From: CAJQPP01 sp041747075
GTDB taxonomy: Bacteria; Planctomycetota; Planctomycetia; Pirellulales; Pirellulaceae
Assembly: GCA_041747075.1 (NCBI GenBank)
Contig: JBGTFW010000256.1
Span: 1-26,917, forward strand
DNA: 26,917 nt
Direction: 5' to 3'
Made by a program: the position numbers and the translations under genes. Below are positions 8,814 through 16,362 of the stretch, piece by piece; positions within the stretch are counted from its first letter, which is position 1; every line of letters starts with the position of its first letter. The notes beneath the pieces are model-generated. The model made no database searches and had not been told where the DNA came from. It saw only the letters and a list, made by a program, of their open reading frames with translations.

Positions 8814-9971
8814 TCAGCGGTGCATCAAATGAAATGCCTCGATGACCTTGTCCCGGTGCTCGCTGCCAAATACCAGGACGATGAGCTGGGTCATGATCTC
8901 GCGCTCGTTACGGGCCAGAAACGATTCGCCCCCACCCAGTCGTGCGATTTCAATGAACGCCGGAAGACGCTGGTTGCCATGGCACGTCACTGTACTGACG
9001 ATCCCCCCCTGGCGACGGCGAAATTCACTGGCAAGGAGCAGGCAATCGTCCAGATCGGACGCATGCGGTGGTGAGTCCCCAAAGAGAAGGATGATCTTTC
9101 GCGATCGCTCGCGGAACTCGTTATTTTCAATCGCCCATTTCAGCCCGGACTGAACCGCTTCCGGGTCGTCGCCGCCGCCGGCCGCGGTGACTTCATTCAA
9201 AAAGCCCACGATCTGGCCGATGTCGTCCGTCAACGGCAGCCCCTTGACGAGATACCGCGCGTCGTTGTCGCGATACGTGCAGACGCCAATGCGCGTCCTT
9301 GGAACGAGCCGGAACAGCGCCGCTCCGATACGTTCAATCTTCCGCTTCACCTCGCCGATTTCACCTTCCATGCTTCCGGTACTGTCAAAGGTGATGACAA
9401 TTTCCAGTCCATCCTGCTGAAGCTCGGCAACGAGCCTTTCAAAATCGTCGCCCCCTTCGTCTCGTCGCCGGAACCATTCAAGTGAGTCCTCCTGGAATTC
9501 ACCCAGCTCGCCGGCGCCAGCCACGGGGGACTCGTCAGCCGGATTCCGTGAAGACTTCGCCGTCGAGGGTGAGACGAGTTGCGCGTCAAAGAGATCGATC
9601 ACTCGACGGGAACTGTCGGCCGTTACCACGTCCGGTTGCGGGAGGGGCGATTCGTTCGTCGTCCGCGACTGGACCGTCGCACCGCCGATCCTCACGGCAT
9701 GACCTTCACCGGACCGGTCGGGGGTCCAGTCCCGCCACGGCACGAGAGCAAGAATCGACAGCACCAGCAAATGGAGGAACGCAGTTGCACACAACGACAG
9801 CGATCGCTCCATCCACAATCCTGGCGCGCGGATTTCCCCGGTGACCGGTGCGTGCCCGGCCGCGCGTGGCAAGATGATCGTCGCCCGGCAATGAGGACAT
9901 TTGCCACGCGTTCCCAATTGGTCGGCGGTAATGCGGAATGACTTTCCGCAATCGGTGCAGGTCAGGTTCAT
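8814..9971 (-). CDS. zinc-ribbon / TM / von Willebrand factor A protein, 385 aa
   Basis: Membrane-anchored vWA protein of unknown partner. Residues 1-35 form a zinc ribbon of the MJ0042/zinc-finger type with C5, C8, C25 and C28, suited to the cytoplasm. One TM lies at about 57-77 (SLCATAFLHLLVLSILALV). A low-complexity linker (about 80-180) is followed by a vWA domain (about 188-375). The domain opens with IVITFDSTGSM, giving a MIDAS variant D196, T198, S200 (DxTxS rather than DxSxS); D299 in LLFGDSPPH may be the third MIDAS loop. The ATG at 9971 gives the zinc ribbon at the N-terminus; only a weak AGG precedes it. The gene is co-directional with the Cys-rich gene downstream (165 bp) and the EEP-fold gene upstream (121 bp). 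Its neighbours do not identify its ligand. Confidence 0.82.
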   Translation of the reverse strand: MNLTCTDCGKSFRITADQLGTRGKCPHCRATIILPRAAGHAPVTGEIRAPGLWMERSLSLCATAFLHLLVLSILALVPWRDWTPDRSGEGHAVRIGGATVQSRTTNESPLPQPDVVTADSSRRVIDLFDAQLVSPSTAKSSRNPADESPVAGAGELGEFQEDSLEWFRRRDEGGDDFERLVAELQQDGLEIVITFDSTGSMEGEIGEVKRKIERIGAALFRLVPRTRIGVCTYRDNDARYLVKGLPLTDDIGQIVGFLNEVTAAGGGDDPEAVQSGLKWAIENNEFRERSRKIILLFGDSPPHASDLDDCLLLASEFRRRQGGIVSTVTCHGNQRLPAFIEIARLGGGESFLARNEREIMTQLIVLVFGSEHRDKVIEAFHLMHR

Positions 9972-10092
9972 GAGAGCCTGAATGGAAGATTGCCGTCGAA
10001 ATCGAAGGCGGGCAAGCGGGTGAATCCGTCAGCAAGGAATCAGATAGATTCCATTGTTGAAACATCCGAAGCAGTCGTCAACGCGCCGCGAA

Positions 10093-11085
10093 TCAATTCC
10101 GGGTACGATCGGGTCGATTCAGCCGCGCAACGCGCCCCGGCTCGAAATTCTCGACTGCCGAGAACTCCGCCCAGACGGGCAAGTGATCGGAGAGGGCGCG
10201 CGCGTCGGCCAGCGTCAGATTGTGCAGTTTCAGGAAGTCAACGACGCCCGCTTCGCCGGTAAATTCACTGGTGGCCAGCGAATCGACAAGGAGATTGTCG
10301 CGCTGCGCGTCACCGGCCGTCGTTGTCGTTTGGTAGCGGACCAGGGGTGCCAGTCCGCGGCCGATTTCCGGCAGCGCCAGATGTGCAGCCGGGACGCCGA
10401 AGTCGCCCGCGAGAATCACGTCGTCCTCGCCCCGACCATCTCCGCGTACGGCGCGAAAGACGGGACCGAGTTGCAGGATTTCATCTCCCGTTGACCGGGG
10501 ATCGATTCGCAAGTTGACGAGCGAGAAGGTAAAGGCCGGTTCTCCACCGCGCGGCCGTGTGCGGAACCACGCGACTTGCGGCTTGCTGTGAACCAGGCCG
10601 TCCGGATCGTTGACGCTGTAGTGGCGATTGCCCTCCAGTTCAATCGTGTCCCGATTGTAGATGATCACATTGCAAGCCGACTTGTCCTGGTCGCCGCGTA
10701 CCGCCACGCCGCTGATATTTGTGAAGTGTTGGTACTGCGGGCCGCCTTCGGAGAGAAACCGCTTCACAAGCCATGGATCGCCCGCGTCGACTTGCTGCAA
10801 GGCAACGACGTCGAACTGGACGATGATGTTTCGGAGGATACTTGCGACGAGCGGGTTGGACAATCGTGACTGGTCAAGCCCCGCGACGTTGAACGAGGCA
10901 ACGCGAATGACCTGGCCACCGCCGGTTTCCCACTCGGCGCGTCGCGATGGCACGACGCTTTCAAGTTGCTCTCCCGCGAGGCGAAGAAAGTCCCCTGGGT
11001 TGTGTATCTGGTCGCGATGATAGAGCGCCCATCCGCCAGTCCCCAGGGCACCCATCAAGACGATCGAAAGCAGTAATTTTCGCAC
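10093..11085 (-). CDS. endonuclease/exonuclease/phosphatase-fold protein, 330 aa, altered active site
   Basis: Member of the DNase I-like EEP superfamily by fold markers in order: VASFNVAGL (N66), VVALQQVD (96-100), VNLRID (N191), LAGDFG (D228), RDNLLVD near 263, and SDHLPVWAEF (D300, H301). Canonical members have LQEV, GDFN or GDxN, and SDHxP. Here the metal-binding Glu is Gln at 98 (codon CAG or CAA region checked on the minus strand) and the Asn after GDF is Gly at 230, so catalysis may be lost or changed. The N-terminus has a TM or signal anchor at about 4-21, placing the domain outside the cytoplasm. The start is GTG at 11085, fixed by AAGGAG 8 nt upstream. The substrate is unknown. Confidence 0.72.
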   Translation of the reverse strand: MRKLLLSIVLMGALGTGGWALYHRDQIHNPGDFLRLAGEQLESVVPSRRAEWETGGGQVIRVASFNVAGLDQSRLSNPLVASILRNIIVQFDVVALQQVDAGDPWLVKRFLSEGGPQYQHFTNISGVAVRGDQDKSACNVIIYNRDTIELEGNRHYSVNDPDGLVHSKPQVAWFRTRPRGGEPAFTFSLVNLRIDPRSTGDEILQLGPVFRAVRGDGRGEDDVILAGDFGVPAAHLALPEIGRGLAPLVRYQTTTTAGDAQRDNLLVDSLATSEFTGEAGVVDFLKLHNLTLADARALSDHLPVWAEFSAVENFEPGRVARLNRPDRTRN

Positions 11086-11093
11086 GCAACCAT

Positions 11094-11099
11094 CTCCTT
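11094..11099 (-). promoter_or_regulatory. ribosome binding site deciding the GTG start of the EEP-fold gene
   Basis: AAGGAG on the minus strand, 8 nt before the GTG at 11085. It is one of the best Shine-Dalgarno matches in a window where most genes lack one. An ATG in the intervening bases is out of frame. Confidence 0.75.
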
Positions 11100-11121
11100 T
11101 CGGAAATCAGGGACGACCTAC

Positions 11122-11141
11122 GATTGCTGGCATCGGCAATC
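11122..11141. other. hairpin between the membrane protein gene and the EEP-fold gene
   Basis: Arms GATTGC and GCAATC enclose an 8-nt loop. It lies in the 125-bp gap downstream of the gene ending at 11211. There is no T-run, so termination is only a possibility. Confidence 0.3.
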
Positions 11142-11210
11142 CCGCCTTGCTGCCTTGCGAATTCGCGCGGTCGCAACGGTTGCACCAGCTCCAAACGGCT
11201 TTGGAACGAG

Positions 11211-12779
11211 CTACCGGGTCCGCCCGAGCACCACACGCCTGCGGGAAGCGAGCGTCCCGAATGCGGCGAAATCGGTCGTCGCGACTCGATTCGCACCGGG
11301 AGCGTTGCGCGGCGGTTGAAGAACCTCGATCGCCACCTTGTCATCGAGGTTGGGCCGAAAAACGACGAGCAGAACCAGCGGCAGATACCATGCCATGTAC
11401 AGCCCGCCCCCGTCGCCGTGCCAGAACTGAACCGCGACCATTGCCGCCGCCGTGCAACTGATAAGCGTCGCAAGGTCCTTGTTCGCCGGCCAGAATGAAT
11501 ACGAAACGCAAATCACAATAAAGACGACAAGCAACGGGAGGCGGAACCAGCTATCCCAGCTCAGCGCCCAGATGCCGCCCAGTCCATCGTGACGGGGGAT
11601 AATGAAACCAAAAATCGACTTTACCTGCGCGACGAATCCCGCGAAATCAGCCGACGTGAACGCAAGCGTCGAAACGACGATGGCAATCGACCCGATCGCT
11701 CCCAACGTAAATCGCGTGCGGCCTCGCCGCCAGTAATAACTGATCCACAGCGGCATGAGAAAAAACGGGTAGTAACAGACTCCCGCCGCCAGCCCAATGA
11801 GGATGCCCGCGACGACCGGAATCCGGTAACAGGCAATCGCCCACACCATCAACGCACCGGGCATCAGATGCATCGAATTGCCGGCGAACTGCGCGGTGTA
11901 GGGCAACATGAGAAAGATCGTTGCCATACCCACGCCCATCTGAAAACTTCCAAAATGGCGGGCACCAATGAACACAAGTCCGGCGACGATCGCGATTTGG
12001 GAAAGGATCGCCATGATCCGCGCGATGTCGACAAGGAATTCCACGGGTTCCTGCGAGACGGGTTGTTCCGATTCCACGAAGACCGGAATGGCGGGAATCA
12101 GGTGCAGAAGCGGATATCCCGGTCCGTACTTTTGCAATTGCTCGCCGGCCTCGGAGGCGGAACGACTGGCAAGGTTCGCCGCGCCGCGCGGACCCGCCAG
12201 GTCCGAGGGCTGACTGGTCAACACGTTGGCAAAGAGAAAAATCATCAGGCTGCACGCCAGGAAAACCAGCCCGCCAATGGACAGGTTCGGCTCGAGCATC
12301 GGCTTCCGCCGTACCGCCGGATCGTGAAAGAGCCGAAGCATCCAGATAATTCCCATTCCGAACAGCCAGATGTAACCGGTGCGCTGGACCAACTGGTACT
12401 GCGAAAGGCGAACGGGTAATGGGTTCACGGGCTTGCCGGCCCCGGCGGACGAAATTCCCGACGTACCGGATTCCGTGAAATTGCTGTTGGAGTTGCTTAC
12501 GTTGCCGGTAGTCGCGTCTCCGGCGATGGGCAATGCCGGGTCGGCTCCCTTTGCAAGTTCCGTGGCGGCAACCGGCCGCGACATCGAGGGCCTGTCCAGT
12601 TTTTCACCGTAGTGAACCATCAGCAGGCCGGGTGCCAGCAGGATCAGCAGCACCAGATCAAAATTGCGAAAACTCCAGAACCGATTGAACTTGAAAAACA
12701 GCGCCACCATCAGAAGCGACGAGAGGTAGGCCCACGTCGAGGCTTCGATCGGTTTGTAGCCAAACGGGAAGGTTCCCAT
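11211..12779 (-). CDS. polytopic membrane protein, possibly GT-C/GT87-like, 522 aa
   Basis: An integral membrane protein with roughly ten hydrophobic helices, including about 14-30, 40-56, 134-150, 167-186, and a dense cluster from about 255 to 480. The pattern of an early pair of helices, an extended polar loop, and then repeated short helix-loop-helix segments with aromatic motifs (CYYPFFLMPLWISYYW) recalls GT-C glycosyltransferases such as the GT87/DUF2029 group, but I see no decisive catalytic motif. An Asn/Ser/Thr-rich loop (GNVSNSNSNFTESGTSG, about residues 91-107) lies between helices. The ATG at 12779 is preferred because upstream in-frame residues are polar and unlike a membrane protein start; no Shine-Dalgarno is visible. 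It is co-directional with the EEP-fold gene. Confidence 0.6.
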   Translation of the reverse strand: MGTFPFGYKPIEASTWAYLSSLLMVALFFKFNRFWSFRNFDLVLLILLAPGLLMVHYGEKLDRPSMSRPVAATELAKGADPALPIAGDATTGNVSNSNSNFTESGTSGISSAGAGKPVNPLPVRLSQYQLVQRTGYIWLFGMGIIWMLRLFHDPAVRRKPMLEPNLSIGGLVFLACSLMIFLFANVLTSQPSDLAGPRGAANLASRSASEAGEQLQKYGPGYPLLHLIPAIPVFVESEQPVSQEPVEFLVDIARIMAILSQIAIVAGLVFIGARHFGSFQMGVGMATIFLMLPYTAQFAGNSMHLMPGALMVWAIACYRIPVVAGILIGLAAGVCYYPFFLMPLWISYYWRRGRTRFTLGAIGSIAIVVSTLAFTSADFAGFVAQVKSIFGFIIPRHDGLGGIWALSWDSWFRLPLLVVFIVICVSYSFWPANKDLATLISCTAAAMVAVQFWHGDGGGLYMAWYLPLVLLVVFRPNLDDKVAIEVLQPPRNAPGANRVATTDFAAFGTLASRRRVVLGRTR

Positions 12780-13180
12780 GGCGGTGCCGCGTGACTGATG
12801 ACTGATGGTGAAATGGGCCGGCGAGCGGTTGTTATTCTGTCGATTCCAGTTCCAGAATAAACCCGACCGACCGGTGGACAAGCTGCAAAATCCGGGCACT
12901 TCCCCGGTTTCCGCCTGATTTTGGCCCATTGCGATGAATTGAACCAGTCAGGCAAGATACAACGAAGCCGCGCCGGCGCCCGCCCGACGCGCTACCAGGC
13001 GAGTCGAATTGTGGAAACGCACCGCTTTTGGTAAACCAATCGCCTGCAAAATGGAGTGTCGCCGAACCGCTACGCCGGTTCGATTTGAACAAGCCGACAG
13101 GTTGAGTGGTCGAGCGACACTGATTCCCATTTAATACTGACGGTCCTTTTTTCTTTACCCATTCCGCTACCACTACGCCC
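12780..13180. other. divergent intergenic region upstream of nhaA
   Basis: 401 bp between the divergent starts of the membrane protein gene (-) and nhaA (+). No convincing ORF. A hairpin with arms CGAACCG/CGGTTCG and a 6-nt loop lies at 13063-13082, inside the probable nhaA leader about 100 nt before the ATG. The last 45 bp before nhaA are pyrimidine-rich and have no Shine-Dalgarno. I could not assign a known riboswitch. Confidence 0.5.
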
Positions 13181-14521
13181 ATGTCGGAAGCCACCAACGG
13201 AAATCGCTACGTCAACCTGCTGCAGGAATTTTCGCTTCCGCTATTGATGGGGGTCGTCGCGGCGGTCGTCTTCGCCAATTTTCAGCCCGAATTGTACGAC
13301 AAGATCGTCTTTCGAACGCACGAGTTCTTTACCGAAGAATTTTCACAAGGGCATCCCCCCGTTGACGAGGCGGGTGAGGAAGCAACAGCTCACTCGTCCG
13401 GCGAAGTCGGCGGGAACGAGCACGAAGGTGGAGCAGGGCACGGGCTTGCGCATTTCCTGACCTTGCATTTCATCGTCAACGACCTCTTCATGGTCCTCTT
13501 TTTTGGCGTGGCCGCCAAGGAAATTACCGAGTCATGTCTACCAGGCGGCGCGCTGAATCCGATCAGCCGCGCCGTCAATCCGCTTTTTGGCACGCTGGGC
13601 GGAGTCGTCGGACCGATTGGCGTCTTTGTGGCGCTTAATCTTGTCATTGGCGACAGGACGTTGCCGCTGACCGTCGATGGGCGGGCGGGGTGGGCCAACG
13701 GCTGGGCGATTCCCACCGCAACCGATATCGCGCTCGCATGGCTGGTGGCGCGAATGGTATTCGGCACGGGGCATCCCGCAATCAGCTTTCTGCTGTTGCT
13801 CGCGGTCGCCGATGACGGCATTGGATTGCTCATCATTGCCTTTTTCTATCCATCGCAAGCCCCGGAATGGTCGAACACGCTGTGGATCGTGGCCGGAATG
13901 GCGGTCGCCGGTGGCCTGAGATGGATGAAGGTCCCGTACTGGTTGCCCTACATCTTTTTTGGCGGACTCCTCAGTTGGTGGGGATTCTTCAGTGCCCACC
14001 TCCATCCCGCGCTGGCACTTGTCCCCATCGTTCCTTTCCTCCCCGGCCCGAACAGCGACATCGGGTTCTTTACCGATGAAGCAGGCCGTATCGAGCACGA
14101 TCCGCTCAACGGATTTGAACACAGCGTCAAATTGATCGTCGACTTCGGCTTGTTTTTTTTCGCGTTTGCAAATGCAGGCGTGCGATTCGAGAACATCAAT
14201 GAACTGACGTGGATGGTGTTGCTGTCGCTGCTGGTCGGCAAGACGCTTGGCATCACGCTCTTTTCATGGGTGGCGGAAAAGGCCGGATGCCGCTTGCCCG
14301 CCGGAATGACGACCCGGCACCTGTTTGTCGCGGGGATCGTCGCCGGATTGGGACTGACCGTCGCCCTCTTTGTCGCCGGCGAGGCGTTCAAGAATCACGG
14401 GGAATGGCAAGGTGCCGCGAAAATGGGAGCGTTGTTCTCCGGCGGAGTCGCCTTTGTCGGATTACTCGCCGGTCGCATCCTCAAGGTCAAGGACGGGGCG
14501 GGGAAGCCGGGTGCCCCGTGA
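13181..14521 (+). CDS. nhaA: NhaA-type Na+/H+ antiporter, 446 aa
   Basis: Inner-membrane antiporter that exports Na+ (or Li+) in exchange for protons. NhaA signatures are intact: IVNDLFMVLFFGVAAKEI (about 98-115), GWAIPTATDIALAW (174-187, with D182 matching E. coli D133) and LLLAVADDGIGLL (D211 and D212 match the ion-binding D163/D164 pair). FFFAFANAGVRF near 330 matches the TM10-11 region. E. coli NhaA is 388 aa; the extra length here is mostly an acidic and His-rich insert at about 53-90, in the first loop where the family normally has a short beta hairpin. The ATG at 13181 has no Shine-Dalgarno. The gene converges on waaA with an 8-bp gap. Its leader holds a hairpin (13063-13082) of unknown meaning. 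Confidence 0.95.
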   Translation: MSEATNGNRYVNLLQEFSLPLLMGVVAAVVFANFQPELYDKIVFRTHEFFTEEFSQGHPPVDEAGEEATAHSSGEVGGNEHEGGAGHGLAHFLTLHFIVNDLFMVLFFGVAAKEITESCLPGGALNPISRAVNPLFGTLGGVVGPIGVFVALNLVIGDRTLPLTVDGRAGWANGWAIPTATDIALAWLVARMVFGTGHPAISFLLLLAVADDGIGLLIIAFFYPSQAPEWSNTLWIVAGMAVAGGLRWMKVPYWLPYIFFGGLLSWWGFFSAHLHPALALVPIVPFLPGPNSDIGFFTDEAGRIEHDPLNGFEHSVKLIVDFGLFFFAFANAGVRFENINELTWMVLLSLLVGKTLGITLFSWVAEKAGCRLPAGMTTRHLFVAGIVAGLGLTVALFVAGEAFKNHGEWQGAAKMGALFSGGVAFVGLLAGRILKVKDGAGKPGAP

Positions 14522-14529
14522 TTGATTAG

Positions 14530-15873
14530 TCAGGCCGCCGATCGTTTGTTCGCGGCTATTCGACGGGTGAGCAAGCGCGACAAATGGGCGACGTATCGAT
14601 CCGTCGCGCCGCAACGAAACTCAACGAATTGCCGTCCCAATTGGGTGAGGCGGCGAAAATAGTCATCGTCGTCGAGACATCGCTCGACAAACATCCGCAA
14701 CTCCTCCTCGTTCGTCACTTCAATGGCCGCGGCGACCGCTTTCATGTCGGCGGCGATTCGCGCGAAATTCCACGTGTTCGGACCAAAACAGCTCGCGCAC
14801 CCGGCCGCCGCCGGTTCCAGCATGTTTTGTCCGCCGCGATTTCCAAAACTTCCCCCCACGAAGGCCACGTCGGCCAGCGACCACCACATTCCCAGCTCGC
14901 CAATCGTGTTTACGATCAATACTGCTGGAATACCGTCCGGCGACGTGGCGGGCCAGGCGCCTGGTTCCGTTTTGAGTACGGCGCGGATTCCAGTCTGTTC
15001 CATCCGCCGTTGTACCTCCGCGGCGCGGTGCGGGTGACGGGGCACGACCACCAATCGCAGCCTGGCATCGGGAAACTGCCCGGCAAGAGCTTGATAAACG
15101 CGCCCCGCCATTGCTTCTTCGGGTTCCTGCGTGCTCCCGGCGACAAAAAGGCGGTCGCCGGCGCGCAAGTCAATGAGCTTTCGCAGTTGTTGCAATTCCT
15201 CGTTGCGCTGGTCGCGAATGATCGCCGCCTCGCGCACGGCGTTGTCGAATTTGAGTGAACCGACGACGTGGACGCGATGAGGCGCGGTACCCAGTGCAAT
15301 GAATCGCGCGGCGTAGTCCTCGTCCTGCGTAACGACCGCCGCCAGTGAAGAGAACATCGGACGAACGAGTCGCGCCGCCTTGCCGTAATTCCGCGCGCTT
15401 CGCTCGCTGAGACGACCGTTGATCACGGCTACAGGTACATCGCGACGCGAGGCGGCGGCGAGCAGGTTGGGCCACAGCTCCAATTCCGTTAATACGAGCA
15501 ACGCCGGACGAATGCGCCGGAGCGCCCTTGCAACGGCCCAGCTAAAATCGATCGGAAAGTAAAACGTCGTCACGTCCGGGAACTTCTCACGGGCCAGTTT
15601 CATTCCGGTGGCCGTTGTCGTCGAAATGACAAGGCGAACTTCCGGATGACGGTGTCGAAATTGTTCAAGCAACGCACCAAGCTGGTTGACTTCGCCAACA
15701 CTGACGGCGTGCATCCATACAACGCGGGCATCGTCGCGGGGGAGCGGAGGAGTGACGCCAAAAACCCGCTGGCCGGGATTGCCGAGTGATCGTCCCTGCG
15801 CGACTCGCCGCCAGAGAATGAGCGGTGCCATGAGCGCGTAAGCTGCAAGGTAAAGAAGGTCCAACAGCCTCAT
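14530..15873 (-). CDS. waaA: Kdo transferase (3-deoxy-D-manno-octulosonic acid transferase), 447 aa
   Basis: Transfers Kdo from CMP-Kdo to lipid A precursor at the inner face of the cytoplasmic membrane (GT30, GT-B fold). An N-terminal hydrophobic anchor (MRLLDLLYLAAYALMAPLIL) is followed by WMHAVSVGEV, whose E61 is the catalytic base position of WaaA. ISTTTATG, LTELELWPN, VINGRLSERS and FVGGSFGNRGGQNMLEP are further family motifs, the last in the CMP-Kdo binding half. The length fits the family (about 420-450 aa). The ATG at 15873 is chosen because it begins the membrane anchor; an upstream in-frame start at 15921 would add 16 polar residues. No good Shine-Dalgarno. Its presence implies the host makes a Kdo-containing outer-membrane glycolipid. 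It lies downstream of secA in the same direction, separated by 489 bp. Confidence 0.93.
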   Translation of the reverse strand: MRLLDLLYLAAYALMAPLILWRRVAQGRSLGNPGQRVFGVTPPLPRDDARVVWMHAVSVGEVNQLGALLEQFRHRHPEVRLVISTTTATGMKLAREKFPDVTTFYFPIDFSWAVARALRRIRPALLVLTELELWPNLLAAASRRDVPVAVINGRLSERSARNYGKAARLVRPMFSSLAAVVTQDEDYAARFIALGTAPHRVHVVGSLKFDNAVREAAIIRDQRNEELQQLRKLIDLRAGDRLFVAGSTQEPEEAMAGRVYQALAGQFPDARLRLVVVPRHPHRAAEVQRRMEQTGIRAVLKTEPGAWPATSPDGIPAVLIVNTIGELGMWWSLADVAFVGGSFGNRGGQNMLEPAAAGCASCFGPNTWNFARIAADMKAVAAAIEVTNEEELRMFVERCLDDDDYFRRLTQLGRQFVEFRCGATDRYVAHLSRLLTRRIAANKRSAA

Positions 15874-16198
15874 GGTGACTCGATTGACCCCTTTGAACGG
15901 ACACGTTGAACGGAGACACACGATCGAAGGAACTCGATCAGTTTATGCAGCCGCCCCCGGTCACCGTGAGGGCAAGAAATGCGATGCTAGCAAGTTGGCC
16001 CAGTTTCGCACTTTTTGTGAGGTCCCTGTTTTTAGTTCCAGTTTTGCACTTTTTTTGGAATGCAGGTGACTTGACCCCGCTTTGGAATTCCGCTGGCCGA
16101 AATAATCGGGAGTGTGGCCAATTGCCACGTGACAAATACGCCCAGCGAATTCGCTATTGCCCCGGGAAATCCAAAGCGCCGCCAAGCCGGAGCACTCC

Positions 16199-16233
16199 AA
16201 ATTCGCAAAACGCGAATTTAGGACCATGGTCCT
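16199..16233. repeat. adjoining hairpin and perfect palindrome
   Basis: Arms AAATTCGC and GCGAATTT (16199-16206, 16212-16219) enclose AAAAC. Immediately after lies the perfect 14-bp palindrome AGGACCATGGTCCT (16220-16233). Both are about 130-160 bp downstream of the secA stop. They do not have the GTAG mark of the neighbouring elements. Confidence 0.7.
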
Positions 16234-16268
16234 CAATGGTTTCACCGTGGCATTGACCCAGGGCCCGG

Positions 16269-16292
16269 GAACAATTGAGACAATTGTTCTAC
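16269..16292 (-). repeat. GTAG-hairpin element, family B, copy 1
   Basis: On the minus strand the element reads GTAG, arm AACAATTG, loop TCT, arm CAATTGTT. On the plus strand the arms are GAACAATTG and CAATTGTTC, a perfect 9-bp inverted repeat around AGA. It is 74 bp downstream of the secA stop. Together with copy 2 it forms a direct repeat of about 45 bp that also includes the flanking GCATTGA and CAGGGC. Confidence 0.85.
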
Positions 16293-16314
16293 TCGGGCAT
16301 TGATTCAGGGCCGG

Positions 16315-16338
16315 GAACAATTGGGACAATTGTTCTAC
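16315..16338 (-). repeat. GTAG-hairpin element, family B, copy 2
   Basis: Same GTAG and arms as copy 1; the loop is TCC on the minus strand instead of TCT. It begins about 25 bp after the secA stop codon and could also act as its terminator or 3'-end stabiliser. A further truncated half (minus strand GTAGAACAA) lies at about 16345-16353. Confidence 0.85.
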
Positions 16339-16362
16339 ACATTTTTGTTCTACACATTGGCA

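Larger units (their letters stand above)
15874..16362. other. intergenic region between secA and waaA, rich in palindromes
   Basis: 489 bp without a credible gene. It holds GTAG-hairpin elements at 16269-16292 and 16315-16338, a hairpin plus palindrome at 16199-16233, and a duplicated TTGTTCTACACATT (16330-16343 and 16345-16358). The part nearest waaA is T-rich on the plus strand with two GCACTTTTT runs (about 16005-16052). Short ORFs in it have no start signals or recognisable products. Confidence 0.6.

Noticed and set aside
15938..16135. A short minus-strand frame ending in LALTVTGGGCIN, resembling a lipobox.
   Set aside because: The hydrophobic stretch is at the C-terminus with nothing after the Cys, so it cannot be a lipoprotein signal.
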